NCBI GenBank assembly: GCA_965653225.1 | Contig: CBFGZI010000005.1 | Coordinates: 1-64,000, forward strand | Reading direction: 5' to 3' | DNA length: 64,000 bases | DNA from: JALZDI01 sp965653225 | Lineage (GTDB): Bacteria; Actinomycetota; Actinomycetes; Propionibacteriales; Nocardioidaceae | Shown here: positions 24,960 through 33,415 of the stretch, piece by piece | Numbering within the stretch: the first letter of the stretch is position 1 | Layout: each line of letters starts with the position of its first letter | Notes under the pieces: generated by a model | Told to the model about the DNA's origin: nothing | The model's input: the letters and a program-made list of their open reading frames with translations, nothing else | Database searches by the model: none | Made by a program: the position numbers and the translations under genes

Positions 24960-25520
24960 ATGACAACACGGTTGCCGCGACCGCTGGTGTGGACGCTTGC
25001 CTTTGCCCTGCTGCTCGTCGCCGCGTGGTTGGTCAGCTCCCGTATCGCGTACAGCAAGGTCAGCGGGGTGCCCGAGCCCAACACGCTTCTCCGGGGGACA
25101 GTGACGCTCGACGGTGCGCCGGTCGACGGCGCCAGCATCAGTGTCACGCTGTGGCCGAACACGCACATGCTGGCCCAGGCGAAGCGCGGCCAACCCATAC
25201 CGATGTTCCCTGTCGAGCCGGTGAAGACCGACCACGACGGCGAGTTCGCCGTGACCCTGCACCCCGCGACCGTGTCGCCGACGTTCTGGAGCAGCGACGG
25301 CTCCGTCGACGTCACCGTGGATGCGCAGGCCGGGAAGAGGTTCCAGACCTACGAGTTCACTGCCACACAGGCCCGGCAGGATACGTCGGCCGGACCCCGG
25401 CTGAGCTGGTCCACGTACGAGGCCGACCAGCGCAAGGCCAGCCAGCCGATCGCGCTCGACATCGACCTCGGGCGGCACGCAGGCGTGACGGAGCGACCGG
25501 TCGCACGACCCGCGTCCTAG
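24960..25520 (+). CDS. Membrane-anchored protein with Ig/carboxypeptidase-regulatory-like domain
   Basis: A 186-residue protein with one N-terminal helix (LVWTLAFALLLVAAWLVSS) and no cleavage site, so probably anchored with an extracellular C-terminus. The domain begins TLLRGTVTLDGAPVDGASISVTLWP and continues KTDHDGEFAVTLHPATV, the hallmark of CarboxypepD_reg/SdrD-like beta-sandwiches. Function unknown; such domains often scaffold surface proteins. It is divergent from the NlpC/P60 gene across its 332-base leader region. Confidence 0.75.
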   Translation: MTTRLPRPLVWTLAFALLLVAAWLVSSRIAYSKVSGVPEPNTLLRGTVTLDGAPVDGASISVTLWPNTHMLAQAKRGQPIPMFPVEPVKTDHDGEFAVTLHPATVSPTFWSSDGSVDVTVDAQAGKRFQTYEFTATQARQDTSAGPRLSWSTYEADQRKASQPIALDIDLGRHAGVTERPVARPAS

Positions 25521-25552
25521 CCGCTCTTCGCGCGCGTTGTACCGGGAAAGGG

Positions 25553-25945
25553 CTACACCTCGAAGGCGCTCGGGTCGTCGGGTACGTCGACTGCGTGCTC
25601 CCGCAACGCCGCCAGAGGGACCATGTCGAGCACCGCGGAGTTCGTCGAAGCCAGCACGACGGGCGCCGCCACTCCGTCGTTGTAGGCACGCGCCCAGTTC
25701 GCGGCGGTGACGCACCAGCGGTCACCGGGCACGAGTCCGGGAAAGCTGTACTCGGGTCTGGGCGTGCTCAGGTCGTTGCCGATGTTGCTCTGATGCTGGA
25801 GGAACTCGGCCGTGACGACGGCGCAGATGGTGTGGCTCCCGAGATCCTCGGGGCCGGTGTTGCAGCAGCCGTCGCGGAAGAACCCGGTCAGCGGGTCCAT
25901 GCCGCAGGGCTCGAGTTCCTCACCCAGGACGTTGCGCTCGGTCAC
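25553..25945 (-). CDS. DUF2237 protein
   Basis: A protein of about 130 residues of the DUF2237 family. The family core is very clear: NVLGEELEPCGMDPLTGFFR, DGCCNTGPEDLGSHTICAVVTAEFL, GNDLSTPRPEYSFPGLVPGDRWC, and APVVLASTN. The conserved Cys pairs suggest a metal or redox site, but no function is established. The GTG at 25945 was chosen because TGGGGCG precedes it and homology begins there; a GTG six codons upstream (25963) is an alternative. It ends 32 bases from the convergent membrane-anchored gene. Confidence 0.9.
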   Translation of the reverse strand: MTERNVLGEELEPCGMDPLTGFFRDGCCNTGPEDLGSHTICAVVTAEFLQHQSNIGNDLSTPRPEYSFPGLVPGDRWCVTAANWARAYNDGVAAPVVLASTNSAVLDMVPLAALREHAVDVPDDPSAFEV

Positions 25946-26070
25946 CGCCCCAGCATCGCGCACCGCGATGGGTCGCGTGGCGGCCGGGGGCAGCGGGACT
26001 TGGTCAGCAGGCCCAGTTGAGGCACCGTGGCAGGAGCAGGAGCGTGCGCGCGTGGTTCCGCCGTGACCGC

Positions 26071-26160
26071 ACTACCCGCCGCCTCCATGGACTTCCCGAC
26101 CTCTGCAGGAGGCGGGGAGGCCGGGGAACAGGCGGTTACATCCCTTCCAGCGCGGTCGCC
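26071..26160 (-). repeat. Dispersed intergenic repeat, copy B
   Basis: Reverse-strand copy of the element also at 10998-11090 and 52630-52705. On the minus strand it reads from GCGCTGGAAGGGATGTAACC through the central CTGCAG to GCGGCGGGTAGTGCGG. It lies between the DUF2237 start and the MaoC promoter; apart from it and the promoter, this 330-base gap shows nothing further. Confidence 0.85.
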
Positions 26161-26216
26161 GGGGACGTAAGCGGACACCCGGGACACCCCGCTGCACCAA
26201 GTCGACAACCGGTGCA

Positions 26217-26245
26217 TTGACGCCCCAACGACGGCTTCATTACGG
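26217..26245 (+). promoter_or_regulatory. Possible sigma-70-type promoter of the MaoC-CaiB-GH88 operon
   Basis: TTGACG (26217-26222) and TTACGG (26240-26245) are separated by 17 bases and lie 31 bases before the MaoC ATG. The -35 is good and the -10 is weak, so this is tentative. Confidence 0.4.
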
Positions 26246-26275
26246 TCGCCGCTAACCCGGCGCCGAGGGAGCGAC

Positions 26276-26686
26276 ATGCGTGAGCCGACCGTTGGCATGG
26301 AGGTCAGCTTCTCCAAGACCATCAGTGAGTCCGACGTCTACGGGTTCGCCGGCATCAGCGGTGACTTCAGCCCCAACCACGTCGACCACGAGTACATGAG
26401 CAGGACGCGCTACCAGCAGCGGATCGCGCACGGCGTGCTGACGATGGCCCTGATGTCCACCTGCTCCACCAAGCTGATCGACAGCCTCGGCAACCCGCCC
26501 ACCGTGTCGTACGGCTACGACCGGGTGCGCTTCGTGGGCCCCGTGTTCTTCGGCGACACACTCACCGCCCGCTACACCGTCACCGAGGTCCAGGACGACG
26601 GCGACCGCACCCTGGCCGAGGTGACCGTGCACAACCAGCGCGGTGACCTCGTCAGCGTGGCCACACACATCCTGAAGCGTGTGTGA
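26276..26686 (+). CDS. MaoC-like (R)-specific enoyl-CoA hydratase domain protein
   Basis: A 136-residue hotdog protein. The hydratase motif is GFAGISGDFSPNHVDHEYMS with the catalytic Asp and His, followed by RIAHGVLTMAL, the family signature. It should hydrate a trans-2-enoyl-CoA or dehydrate a 3-hydroxyacyl-CoA. A CoA-transferase gene follows at once with only 8 bases between stop and ATG. The first gene of a three-gene operon (with CaiB and GH88 homologues). The ATG follows GAGGGAGCGAC. Confidence 0.92.
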   Translation: MREPTVGMEVSFSKTISESDVYGFAGISGDFSPNHVDHEYMSRTRYQQRIAHGVLTMALMSTCSTKLIDSLGNPPTVSYGYDRVRFVGPVFFGDTLTARYTVTEVQDDGDRTLAEVTVHNQRGDLVSVATHILKRV

Positions 26687-26694
26687 GGGGCCGG

Positions 26695-27954
26695 ATGACC
26701 GGGACCGCTCTCTCGCTCCTCGACGGCGTACGCATCGTCGCGTTCACGCAGTTCCTGCTGGGGCCGGCCGCGGCCCAGTACCTCGCCGACATGGGCGCCG
26801 ACGTGGTGAAGGTCGAGCCACCGGTCAGGGGCTCGTACGAACGCAGCTGGTCCGGCGCCGGCAGCTTCGTCAACGGGGTGAGCACCTTCTTCCTGCTGGC
26901 GCATCGCAACGTGCGCAGCGTCGGCGTCGACCTCAAGCACGACGAGGGCCGGCAGGTGGCACTCGACCTGTGCCGCGACGCCGACGTGGTGCTGGTCAAC
27001 TTCCGCCCCGGCGTGATGGAAAGGCTGGGGCTGGCGGAGGAGGACCTGCGGCGCGTGAACCCGTCGCTGATCTACGCCTGCGGTTCCGGCTATGGCAGTG
27101 ACAGCCCGTACCGCGACCTGCCGGGACAGGACCTCCTGCTGCAGGCGACGACGGGTCTGGCCGCGGCGACCGGGCAGGCCGACGGACCGCCCGTTGCCGC
27201 GGGTGCGGCGGTGGTGGACCAGCACGCCGCCTCACTGCTGGCCATGGGCATCCTCGGTGCGCTGCACCACCGCATCGCGACCGGGGAGGGACAGAAGGTC
27301 GAGGTGACGATGGCGCAGGCAGCGCTGGACCTGCAGGCCGAGCCGCTGCTCTACCGCCTCAACGGAGGCCTGGTCGAGCGCCCGAGCGTGCCATTGGGCT
27401 CGTCGTTCCACGAGGCGCCCTACGGTTTTTACCCCGTGCGCGACGGCTACGTCGCGGTCTCGCTGTCGCCGATGCGTCAGGTCAGCGCCGCGCTCGGCGA
27501 CCCGCCGGACCTGGAGCCCTACCTCGACCAGCGCGAAGCGCTGACCCGGCGTGAGGAGATCTATGCCGCCCTCATGCCCTTGCTGGCGGACTTCACCGTC
27601 TCCGCCCTCGTCGACCTGCTGCGCAGCCACGACGTGTGGTGTGGACCCGTCAACGACTACGAGGCGGCCGTATCGGAGCCGTTCTTGCGTCACCTGGACC
27701 CGCTCGAGAAGGTCGACCACCCGCAGGCCGGCCCGATCACGCTGCTCCGGCATCCCGTCGCGTACAGCTCTGGGCAGGCGAAGACGCGACGCCCGCCCCC
27801 CGCGATCGGGGAGCACACCGACGAGGTCCTCCGCGAGGCCGGGGTGGACCCGGACCGGATTCGCCGGCTGCGCGACCTCGGCGTGGTCGGCGCAGACCGA
27901 CCGGAGTCCGAGGACGCACCTACCGGTGGCGAGCGCAGGGAGAGTGCGACGTGA
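26695..27954 (+). CDS. Class III (CaiB/BaiF-type) CoA-transferase
   Basis: A 419-residue formyl-CoA/carnitine-type CoA-transferase. The N-terminal LLDGVRIVAFTQFLLGPAA, GADVVKVEPP and RSVGVDLKHDEGR motifs are typical; the catalytic Asp lies in GQDLLLQATTGLAAATG (Asp near residue 145). The C-terminal small domain and AIGEHTDEVLREAG are also conserved. It transfers CoA between carboxylic acids. Start ATG at 26695 follows GAGGGGCCGG; a GTG at 26683 overlapping the MaoC stop is an alternative. The stop overlaps the GTG of the GH88 gene (GTGA). Confidence 0.92.
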   Translation: MTGTALSLLDGVRIVAFTQFLLGPAAAQYLADMGADVVKVEPPVRGSYERSWSGAGSFVNGVSTFFLLAHRNVRSVGVDLKHDEGRQVALDLCRDADVVLVNFRPGVMERLGLAEEDLRRVNPSLIYACGSGYGSDSPYRDLPGQDLLLQATTGLAAATGQADGPPVAAGAAVVDQHAASLLAMGILGALHHRIATGEGQKVEVTMAQAALDLQAEPLLYRLNGGLVERPSVPLGSSFHEAPYGFYPVRDGYVAVSLSPMRQVSAALGDPPDLEPYLDQREALTRREEIYAALMPLLADFTVSALVDLLRSHDVWCGPVNDYEAAVSEPFLRHLDPLEKVDHPQAGPITLLRHPVAYSSGQAKTRRPPPAIGEHTDEVLREAGVDPDRIRRLRDLGVVGADRPESEDAPTGGERRESAT

Positions 27955-29114
27955 CGAACCAGGACTGGGACGACTACCTGCAAGCCGCCGTGCGCGAGGC
28001 CGAACGCGCACGTTCGCGCGCCCCACAGCTGTTCCCCCACTACAGCGAGTCGGGGTCCTGGAGCCTGCTCGACGTCGACGCCCGCAGCTCCTGGCAGGAC
28101 GGAACGTACGAGCACGGCAACTGGACCGCAGGCTTCTGGTTCGGAACCATGTGGCTCGCCGCGCTCGGCCGCGGCCACGACCGCGCCATCCTCGACATCG
28201 CGCGCGACCGCCTTCCGCGGCTGGAACCACGAGCGTACGACCACACCACGCACGACCTGGGCTTCCTCTTCTACCCCAGCCACGTGCTCGGGCACCTGTG
28301 CGGCTACCTCGACGACTCCCAGCTCGGACCGGCGGTCGAGGCGGCCCGCATGACCGTGCGGCGCTTCAACGACCAGGGCCGCTACATCCAGGCGTTCGGG
28401 CCCGTCGGGGAAGACCGGTCCGCACGCACCAGCACGATCGACACGATGATGAACCTGCCGCTGCTGTGGTGGGCGCACCGCCGCACCGGCGACACGCGCG
28501 CCTTCGAGGTCGCCCGACACCACGCGCGCACGACCGCCCGGGTGTTCATCAGGCCAGACGGCTCGTCGGTCCATCTCATGCACTTCGACCCGGTGAGCGG
28601 CGCCGTCGACTCCGAGTCGACCCTGCAGGGTGCGTCCGCACGCTCGGCCTGGTCGCGCGGGTCCGGATGGGCGGTCGCCGGGCTCGCCTGGTCGTACGCC
28701 GTCACCGGCGAGACCGAGCTCCTCGCGGGCGCCGAGCGCGCGTCCGCCTACTACGAGTCCGCGAGCAAGCCGGACGAGCTCCCGCCGTGGGACTTCGCCG
28801 AGGCGGCGGCGGACGCCCCGCGTGACTCCAGCGCCGCCGCGGCAATGGCGCTGGGTCACCTGGTGCTCGCGCACGTCCACCCCGACGGCGCGTCGCGTAC
28901 CCGGTACGAGGAGTCCGCAGACCGGCTGCTCGCGACGCTCAGCAGGCGCGCACTCAACCGCGATCCCGAGGTGGACGGCATCCTTCAGCACTCGTGCTAC
29001 TCCGTGCCCCAGGGCGTCGGCGTCGACGGCGCGACCGCGTGGGGTGACTTCTACTACGGCCTGGCGATGGCGGTGAATCACGGCTACGTCCCGCTGGGGT
29101 GGCTGCTCGACTGA
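27951..29114 (+). CDS. Glycoside hydrolase family 88-like (unsaturated glucuronyl hydrolase type)
   Basis: A 387-residue (alpha/alpha)6-barrel protein. The signatures of unsaturated glucuronyl hydrolases are present: GNWTAGFWFGTMWLAA (residues 56-71), HDLGFLFYP with Asp102, and STIDTMMNLPLL with Asp164; the 62-residue spacing fits the two catalytic Asp of the characterised enzyme (88 and 149). DSSAAAAMALGHL follows. No signal peptide is seen, so it acts in the cytoplasm. Known enzymes hydrate the 4,5-unsaturated uronic acid left by polysaccharide lyases, but no lyase is nearby; the gene is instead translationally coupled to a CoA-transferase. Confidence 0.87.
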   Translation: MTNQDWDDYLQAAVREAERARSRAPQLFPHYSESGSWSLLDVDARSSWQDGTYEHGNWTAGFWFGTMWLAALGRGHDRAILDIARDRLPRLEPRAYDHTTHDLGFLFYPSHVLGHLCGYLDDSQLGPAVEAARMTVRRFNDQGRYIQAFGPVGEDRSARTSTIDTMMNLPLLWWAHRRTGDTRAFEVARHHARTTARVFIRPDGSSVHLMHFDPVSGAVDSESTLQGASARSAWSRGSGWAVAGLAWSYAVTGETELLAGAERASAYYESASKPDELPPWDFAEAAADAPRDSSAAAAMALGHLVLAHVHPDGASRTRYEESADRLLATLSRRALNRDPEVDGILQHSCYSVPQGVGVDGATAWGDFYYGLAMAVNHGYVPLGWLLD

Positions 29115-29175
29115 GGGGCCGCGACGCCCCTTCTCCCTGACCGGCGCGCCGGCACGCCGGAGGCCGGGTGCAAGG

Positions 29176-30072
29176 ATGAGGGACGTGCTCGACGTGGAGC
29201 TTCCTGCAGAGCCGTCCGGCCCGGCGCCGGTCCGGTCGTTCCGGGCCTGCCTCGCCTCGCTCCTGGAGATCCCGGTCGACGAGGTGCCGCACCCCGACGG
29301 CGACGTCGGCGGCGCGGTCTCGCACTGGCGGACGTGGCTCGCCGGGCGTGACGTCGGGCTGGTGCCGGTGTCCGGCGCAGCCTCGTTCCAGTGGCCCGGC
29401 TTCTGGATCGCCGTGCTGGAGGCGGCGCAGGGCGTGCGCGAGCAGACCGTCGTACTCATGTTCGGCACACCGCCCGGGGTCGTCCTGAGCCCGCAGGATG
29501 CGGGGCTGCTCGGCCGGGCGGCTGCCGGTCTTCCGGTGCGAGACGGCTACGTCGTCGCCGCGTTCGACCCGACGGTTCCTGGCGGTGCAGCGGCACCCGC
29601 GACCGACGGCCGGGTCGAGGCCATCGCGGTCGCGGACCGCGCCGAGGCGCCCATGCGGCAGGTGCACACCGTCCGGGCGCTTCCGGGGCGAGGGCTCGAG
29701 GGCGACCGGTACGCCGAGCAGGCAGGTACGTTCACTCCGCACGACGGCAGGCGCGGCGGGTACGACCTGACCCTGGTCGAGGCCGAGGTGCTCGACCAGC
29801 TCATCCTCCCCGAGGGCAGGCACCTCGGCTACGCGGAGGCCAGACGCAACATCGTCACCCGAGGTGTCGACCTCAACGCCCTCGTCGGGCGGCGCTTCAC
29901 CGTCGGCGACGTCGAGTGCCTTGGTCGTCGCCTCTGCGAGCCGTGCGCACACCTGGAGCGGCTCACCCACCCCGGGGTGCTGCGCAGCCTGATCCACAAG
30001 GGCGGCCTGCGCGCCGACATCCTCACCGGCGGAGACGTCCGGGAGGGCGCCGCCGTGCGGGTCGTCGACTAG
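29176..30072 (+). CDS. MOSC-domain protein with N-terminal extension
   Basis: A 298-residue protein. Residues 150-298 are a MOSC domain: VRALPGRGLEGDRYA, GYDLTLVEAEVLDQL, ARRNIVTRGVDLNALVGRRF and the conserved Cys in RRLCEPCAHLERL, where the molybdenum cofactor sulfur is bound in family members. The N-terminal 125 residues read as a separate alpha/beta domain (PVRSFRACLASLLEIPVDEVP) often found before MOSC domains in actinobacteria; its role is unknown. MOSC proteins handle Moco sulfur or reduce N-hydroxylated compounds. The gene follows the GH88 gene by 61 bases in the same direction. Confidence 0.85.
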   Translation: MRDVLDVELPAEPSGPAPVRSFRACLASLLEIPVDEVPHPDGDVGGAVSHWRTWLAGRDVGLVPVSGAASFQWPGFWIAVLEAAQGVREQTVVLMFGTPPGVVLSPQDAGLLGRAAAGLPVRDGYVVAAFDPTVPGGAAAPATDGRVEAIAVADRAEAPMRQVHTVRALPGRGLEGDRYAEQAGTFTPHDGRRGGYDLTLVEAEVLDQLILPEGRHLGYAEARRNIVTRGVDLNALVGRRFTVGDVECLGRRLCEPCAHLERLTHPGVLRSLIHKGGLRADILTGGDVREGAAVRVVD

Positions 30073-30140
30073 TTCCCGGACGTGGTTGAGTCAGGTACAG
30101 CGAACGGCTCGACAGACGGGCCGGACTGAGGGAGGGGACC

Positions 30141-30989
30141 ATGCCGACCACGCTGGCGAGCCACACGCTGGACGTACCCGGTGCGCGGCTGTACTACGAG
30201 ACCCGCGGCTCCGGCCCTGTCCTGGCTGTGATCGGGCTGCCGATGACCGGCACCGGGTTCGAGCACCTGGCCGGGCACCTGGCCGACCACTTCACGGTGG
30301 TCACCTACGACCCGCGCGGGTTCGGTCGCAGCACCGTCGAGGACCCGGACGAGGACGCGACCCCCGAGGTCACCGCCGACGACGTGCATCGCGTGCTCGC
30401 CGATGTCACCAGTGAGCCGGCCCTGGTCTTCGGCAGCAGCGGTGGCGCCGTCACCGGCCTCGCGCTGGCGGCCGCGCATCCTGAGCAGGTGCGCGTGCTC
30501 GTCGCGCACGAGCCGCCCGTGGTGCGCATGCTTCCCGACGCCGAGCAGGCCCTGGCCTCGGCCCGCGACATCTACGACACGTACCGCGCCGACGGCGCGG
30601 GACCTGCGTTCGGGAAGTTCCTCGCGTTCGCCGGCTTCGACATGCCCCAGCCCGACCCTGCCGCGCCACCACCCCCGCCGCCGTCGGAGCAGGACCAGGC
30701 CGACGGCGAGCGCATGCTGGCGCACAGCCTCCTGCCGGTCACCGGCTACCGGCCCGACGTCGCCGCCCTCCTCGCGCCGCCTCCGCGCGTCGTGGTCGCC
30801 GGCGGCGCCGCGTCGACCACCGAACACCTCGCCTACCGCACCGCCGTGGCACTCGCCGACGCGCTGGGCACCGAGGTCGCGCTGTTCCCCGGTGGTCACG
30901 GCGGGTTCATCGACCCCGAGATGAGCCCCGGCGGGTCGCCCCAGGAGTTCGCCCGGGTGCTGCGTGAGGTTCTCGACCAGAACTCGTGA
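30141..30989 (+). CDS. Alpha/beta hydrolase
   Basis: A 282-residue alpha/beta-fold hydrolase. The nucleophile elbow is FGSSGGAV (Ser near residue 98), the strand VVTYDPRGFGRS precedes it, and the C-terminal His lies in FPGGHGGFIDPE. An unusual proline tract (PPPPPP) and an acidic stretch lie in the lid region (residues 170-185). Substrate unknown. The ATG at 30141 follows GGGAGGGGACC. Confidence 0.9.
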   Translation: MPTTLASHTLDVPGARLYYETRGSGPVLAVIGLPMTGTGFEHLAGHLADHFTVVTYDPRGFGRSTVEDPDEDATPEVTADDVHRVLADVTSEPALVFGSSGGAVTGLALAAAHPEQVRVLVAHEPPVVRMLPDAEQALASARDIYDTYRADGAGPAFGKFLAFAGFDMPQPDPAAPPPPPPSEQDQADGERMLAHSLLPVTGYRPDVAALLAPPPRVVVAGGAASTTEHLAYRTAVALADALGTEVALFPGGHGGFIDPEMSPGGSPQEFARVLREVLDQNS

Positions 30990-31045
30990 CGCCGTCAGGT
31001 ACGCCGATGCGGCCCGCGCGCCTGGCGTTAGCGTCGTTGCGACGT

Positions 31046-31393
31046 TTACGCTTCTTCGCCGCGCGGCAGGGGTACGGACGACTGGGTGATGACCACCGAC
31101 ATCCCGTCGTCCGATCCCGACTCGTGCTCCTCACCGGGGCTCCACTGCACCGCCTGACCGGCGTGGATCGGTTGCCGCACGCCGTCTGACGCGCTTACCC
31201 AGCCCGAGCCCGAGGTCACCGCGAACAGCTGCCACAGCCGGGTCGGATGCCGACCGAGGGTGCCTCCCGGCGCGACCGAGACCAGGTGCACCGCGAAGCC
31301 GTCGACGTCATTCAACCGTGCGGCCTCGCACATGTGTATGCCGTGGCTCCCGTACTCGCTCACGTCGCCGTGGTCGAGCTCCACCCACTCCAT
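31046..31393 (-). CDS. Cupin-domain protein
   Basis: A 115-residue small cupin. The barrel motifs are recognisable as APGGTLGRHPTRLWQLFAVTSGSGWV and QAVQWSPGEEHESGS, though the usual G(X)5HXH(X)3-4E is partly degenerate. It should bind a metal or small molecule; no specific role can be given. The start at 31393 was chosen from the cupin N-terminus (MEWVELDHGDV). It lies downstream of the gene at 31450 on the same strand. Confidence 0.75.
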   Translation of the reverse strand: MEWVELDHGDVSEYGSHGIHMCEAARLNDVDGFAVHLVSVAPGGTLGRHPTRLWQLFAVTSGSGWVSASDGVRQPIHAGQAVQWSPGEEHESGSDDGMSVVITQSSVPLPRGEEA

Positions 31394-31449
31394 GGCCAGA
31401 GACACTAGCGAGCAGGCGCGGCGCCCGTTGCTGCTGGGCGACCCACTGA

Positions 31450-31833
31450 TCAGAGGTCGACGCCGTGCGGCAGCGGCATGCGAGCGACCCCACCCAGCCT
31501 CCGGTGGAAGCGCACATGCTCGGTGTAGGAGTCCAGCGCCGTCCACAGCGCCTCGTGGGCAGCCCACGGCAGCGGCTCGTCGCCGTTGTGCCAGCTGGCG
31601 CCGAACCCGATCCACACCGGGGTCCACTCCGCGGCGAGGTCCCACTCCCCGCGGTGCTTCATCAGCATCCGGTGCCGGATCTGGAACGCGGTCCGCGGCC
31701 CGTCCACACAGATCGGCGCGGTGCTCACCGGCCACACCCGCAGGTCGAGCCCCATGAGCGTGAGCTCGAAGTCGGCCAAGACGCACGGGTCCACCAGAAC
31801 GGTCGCGACGTTCTCGTGCGGGATGCGTCTCAC
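31450..31833 (-). CDS. Hypothetical protein
   Basis: A protein of about 127 residues with no recognised family. The sequence is rich in Trp, His and Arg (AEWTPVWIGFGASWHNG, RFHRRLGGVARMPLPHG) with a probable beta-rich core (VATVLVDPCVLADFELTLMGLDLRVW). The GTG at 31833 was chosen; the frame extends ten codons further to an ATG at 31863. The 256 bases upstream hold nothing recognisable. Confidence 0.55.
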   Translation of the reverse strand: MRRIPHENVATVLVDPCVLADFELTLMGLDLRVWPVSTAPICVDGPRTAFQIRHRMLMKHRGEWDLAAEWTPVWIGFGASWHNGDEPLPWAAHEALWTALDSYTEHVRFHRRLGGVARMPLPHGVDL

Positions 31834-32089
31834 AACGGGCACGCTAACCCCGCCTACAGACATTTTTCAGCCCTTGACAACATCGTCGTCGCGTGTCAGA
31901 CCTCACGCCGGCGACGTGTCAGTTCCTGGCACACGACTGCTGGCGCTAGAGGATTAGAAGACGACAAGTTCGGTCGGCTCGTCCCATGGGCCATTCGTGA
32001 GAGCTGCATGGGGTGATCGTGCCACCGGGCACCCCCAAGCCGTCCGTGACGAGGAACGCCCCCGACAACCGTCTCCAGGGAACGGGCCC

Positions 32090-32455
32090 TCAGCCCCCGC
32101 CGGCGGCGATGTCGGCCTCGATCCAGCGGCAGATCGCCTCCACCACGTAGTCGCGCTCGGACTGTTCGAGCGGGCGGCCCTTGGGGATCCCGTGCCACTT
32201 CTCCAGGCAGGTGCGGCAGCAGGTGGCGGTCGCGTGCTGGGCGACGAACACCGGATGCCCGCGGTACGGCGTCTGCCGGCCGTCCTTGTCGGGCTGCGCC
32301 GGTGCCAGCCGCTTGCCGATCAGGTCCTCGGCGTGCCTGCGGATCGTCGGCATGCCGCGCAGGTCGACGATCGCGCGGTCTCGCCCGCGTACGTGGAACC
32401 GCGCCCGGAACCGGTGTCTGGTGATCCGCGCCAGCCGCGCGTCGAGGTCGTCCAC
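32090..32455 (-). CDS. DUF4186 protein
   Basis: A 121-residue DUF4186 protein: LARITRHRFRARFHVRGRDRAIVDLRG at the start, IRRHAEDLIGKRLAPAQP in the middle, then HPVFVAQHATATCCRTCLEKWHGIPKGRPL and YVVEAICRWIE. The HATATCCRTCLEKWHGI segment, with three Cys and two His, is probably a metal site. No function is known. The start is a GTG without a visible ribosome binding site. Confidence 0.88.
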   Translation of the reverse strand: MDDLDARLARITRHRFRARFHVRGRDRAIVDLRGMPTIRRHAEDLIGKRLAPAQPDKDGRQTPYRGHPVFVAQHATATCCRTCLEKWHGIPKGRPLEQSERDYVVEAICRWIEADIAAGGG

Positions 32456-32697
32456 TCGAGTCGACGCTACGCGGGAGCCGAAGCCCTGTCACTACACAGC
32501 GTGATTCCTTCATGACAGACCGACTCGTAGCGACCTTCAAGGAAGTCGGATTTCCGGCACACGCTCAGACACGCTGTCAAAATCCATCGGCGTGTGCTCG
32601 ACATCGGTTGAACATTTAGTCATTATGACTTCGCCTGGTCGCCCGCACGCTGTGACAACCGCGACCATGCATCGCACCCCATGCAAGGATCTCAGAA

Positions 32698-33033
32698 ATG
32701 CTGCGTCGGTTCGCCATGGTGCGCCATTCCGACCCCAGCGGGGTCTCAGGTGTGGGCGTGGTCGCTCACGGCGTGCAGTTCGACGACGGACACGTGGCCG
32801 TTCGCTGGGTCTCGGAGGTGCCGTCGACCAGCCTGTGGAACAGCGTGGCGGACCTGCTGGCGGTCCACGGTCACCGGGGCGCGACCGTGATCCACTGGAT
32901 CGACCCCGAGCCCGGCGGCACGGGCAGTCCTCCGGGGCGGGTGGTGAACGGCACCGCACAGCGGCGTCCCGACCCCGGGAACCGCCGTCCTGCGATGAGC
33001 CACCGGCCGAACGGCCGACACCGCGCCGACTGA
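32698..33033 (+). CDS. Conserved actinobacterial hypothetical protein
   Basis: A 111-residue protein whose first 70 residues form a compact domain recognisable from other actinobacterial genomes by the pattern RFAMVRHSDPSGVSGVGVV AHG VQF, VAVRWVSE and TVIHWIDPE. The rest is polar, Pro/Arg-rich and presumably disordered. No function is established. The ATG follows a weak AAGGATCTCAGAA sequence. The 242-base gap upstream shows no other gene. Confidence 0.65.
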   Translation: MLRRFAMVRHSDPSGVSGVGVVAHGVQFDDGHVAVRWVSEVPSTSLWNSVADLLAVHGHRGATVIHWIDPEPGGTGSPPGRVVNGTAQRRPDPGNRRPAMSHRPNGRHRAD

Positions 33034-33061
33034 GCCCCTACGCGGCGGCCCCTCCCGTTTC

Positions 33062-33415
33062 TTGCGCGGCGGAGCGGGCGTAGTGGTCCTCCGGGCAGTC
33101 GTCGGGGCTCCTTACGTCGAGCGCCTGCGGGGCAACAAGTCCCTGTCCGCGGCACTGACCGGCATCACCGCCGCCGTGGTCGGCGTCATTGCCAACCTGG
33201 CGGTCTACTTCGCGACCCACACCCTGTTCGGCGAGTCCCACGTGCTCGAAGCGGGACCGCTGCATCTGGATGTGCCCGTCCTGACCACCCTGTAGCCGGT
33301 CGCCCTCGGCGTCGGCGTGGTCGCCATGCTGATGATCTTCAGGCTGAGGTGGAGCGTCCTGCGGACTCTCGGGGTCTGCGCGGTCCTCGGCCCGGCAGCC
33401 GCCCTCGTCGGGTAA
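33062..33415 (+). pseudogene. chrA: Remnant of a chromate transporter C-terminus
   Basis: The reading frame encodes VGAPYVERLRGNKSLSAAL followed by TAAVVGVIANLAVYF, the well-known C-terminal half-motif of ChrA chromate transporters. An in-frame TAG at 33293 interrupts it, after which the same frame continues for 39 codons of hydrophobic ChrA-like sequence to TAA at 33415. About 280 N-terminal residues of the normal 390 are missing. Its 3' part overlaps the convergent permease gene. A decayed, non-functional remnant. Confidence 0.8.

Noticed and set aside
24794..26020. 408-codon frame on the plus strand across three genes
   Set aside because: It crosses real genes on both strands with no family similarity.
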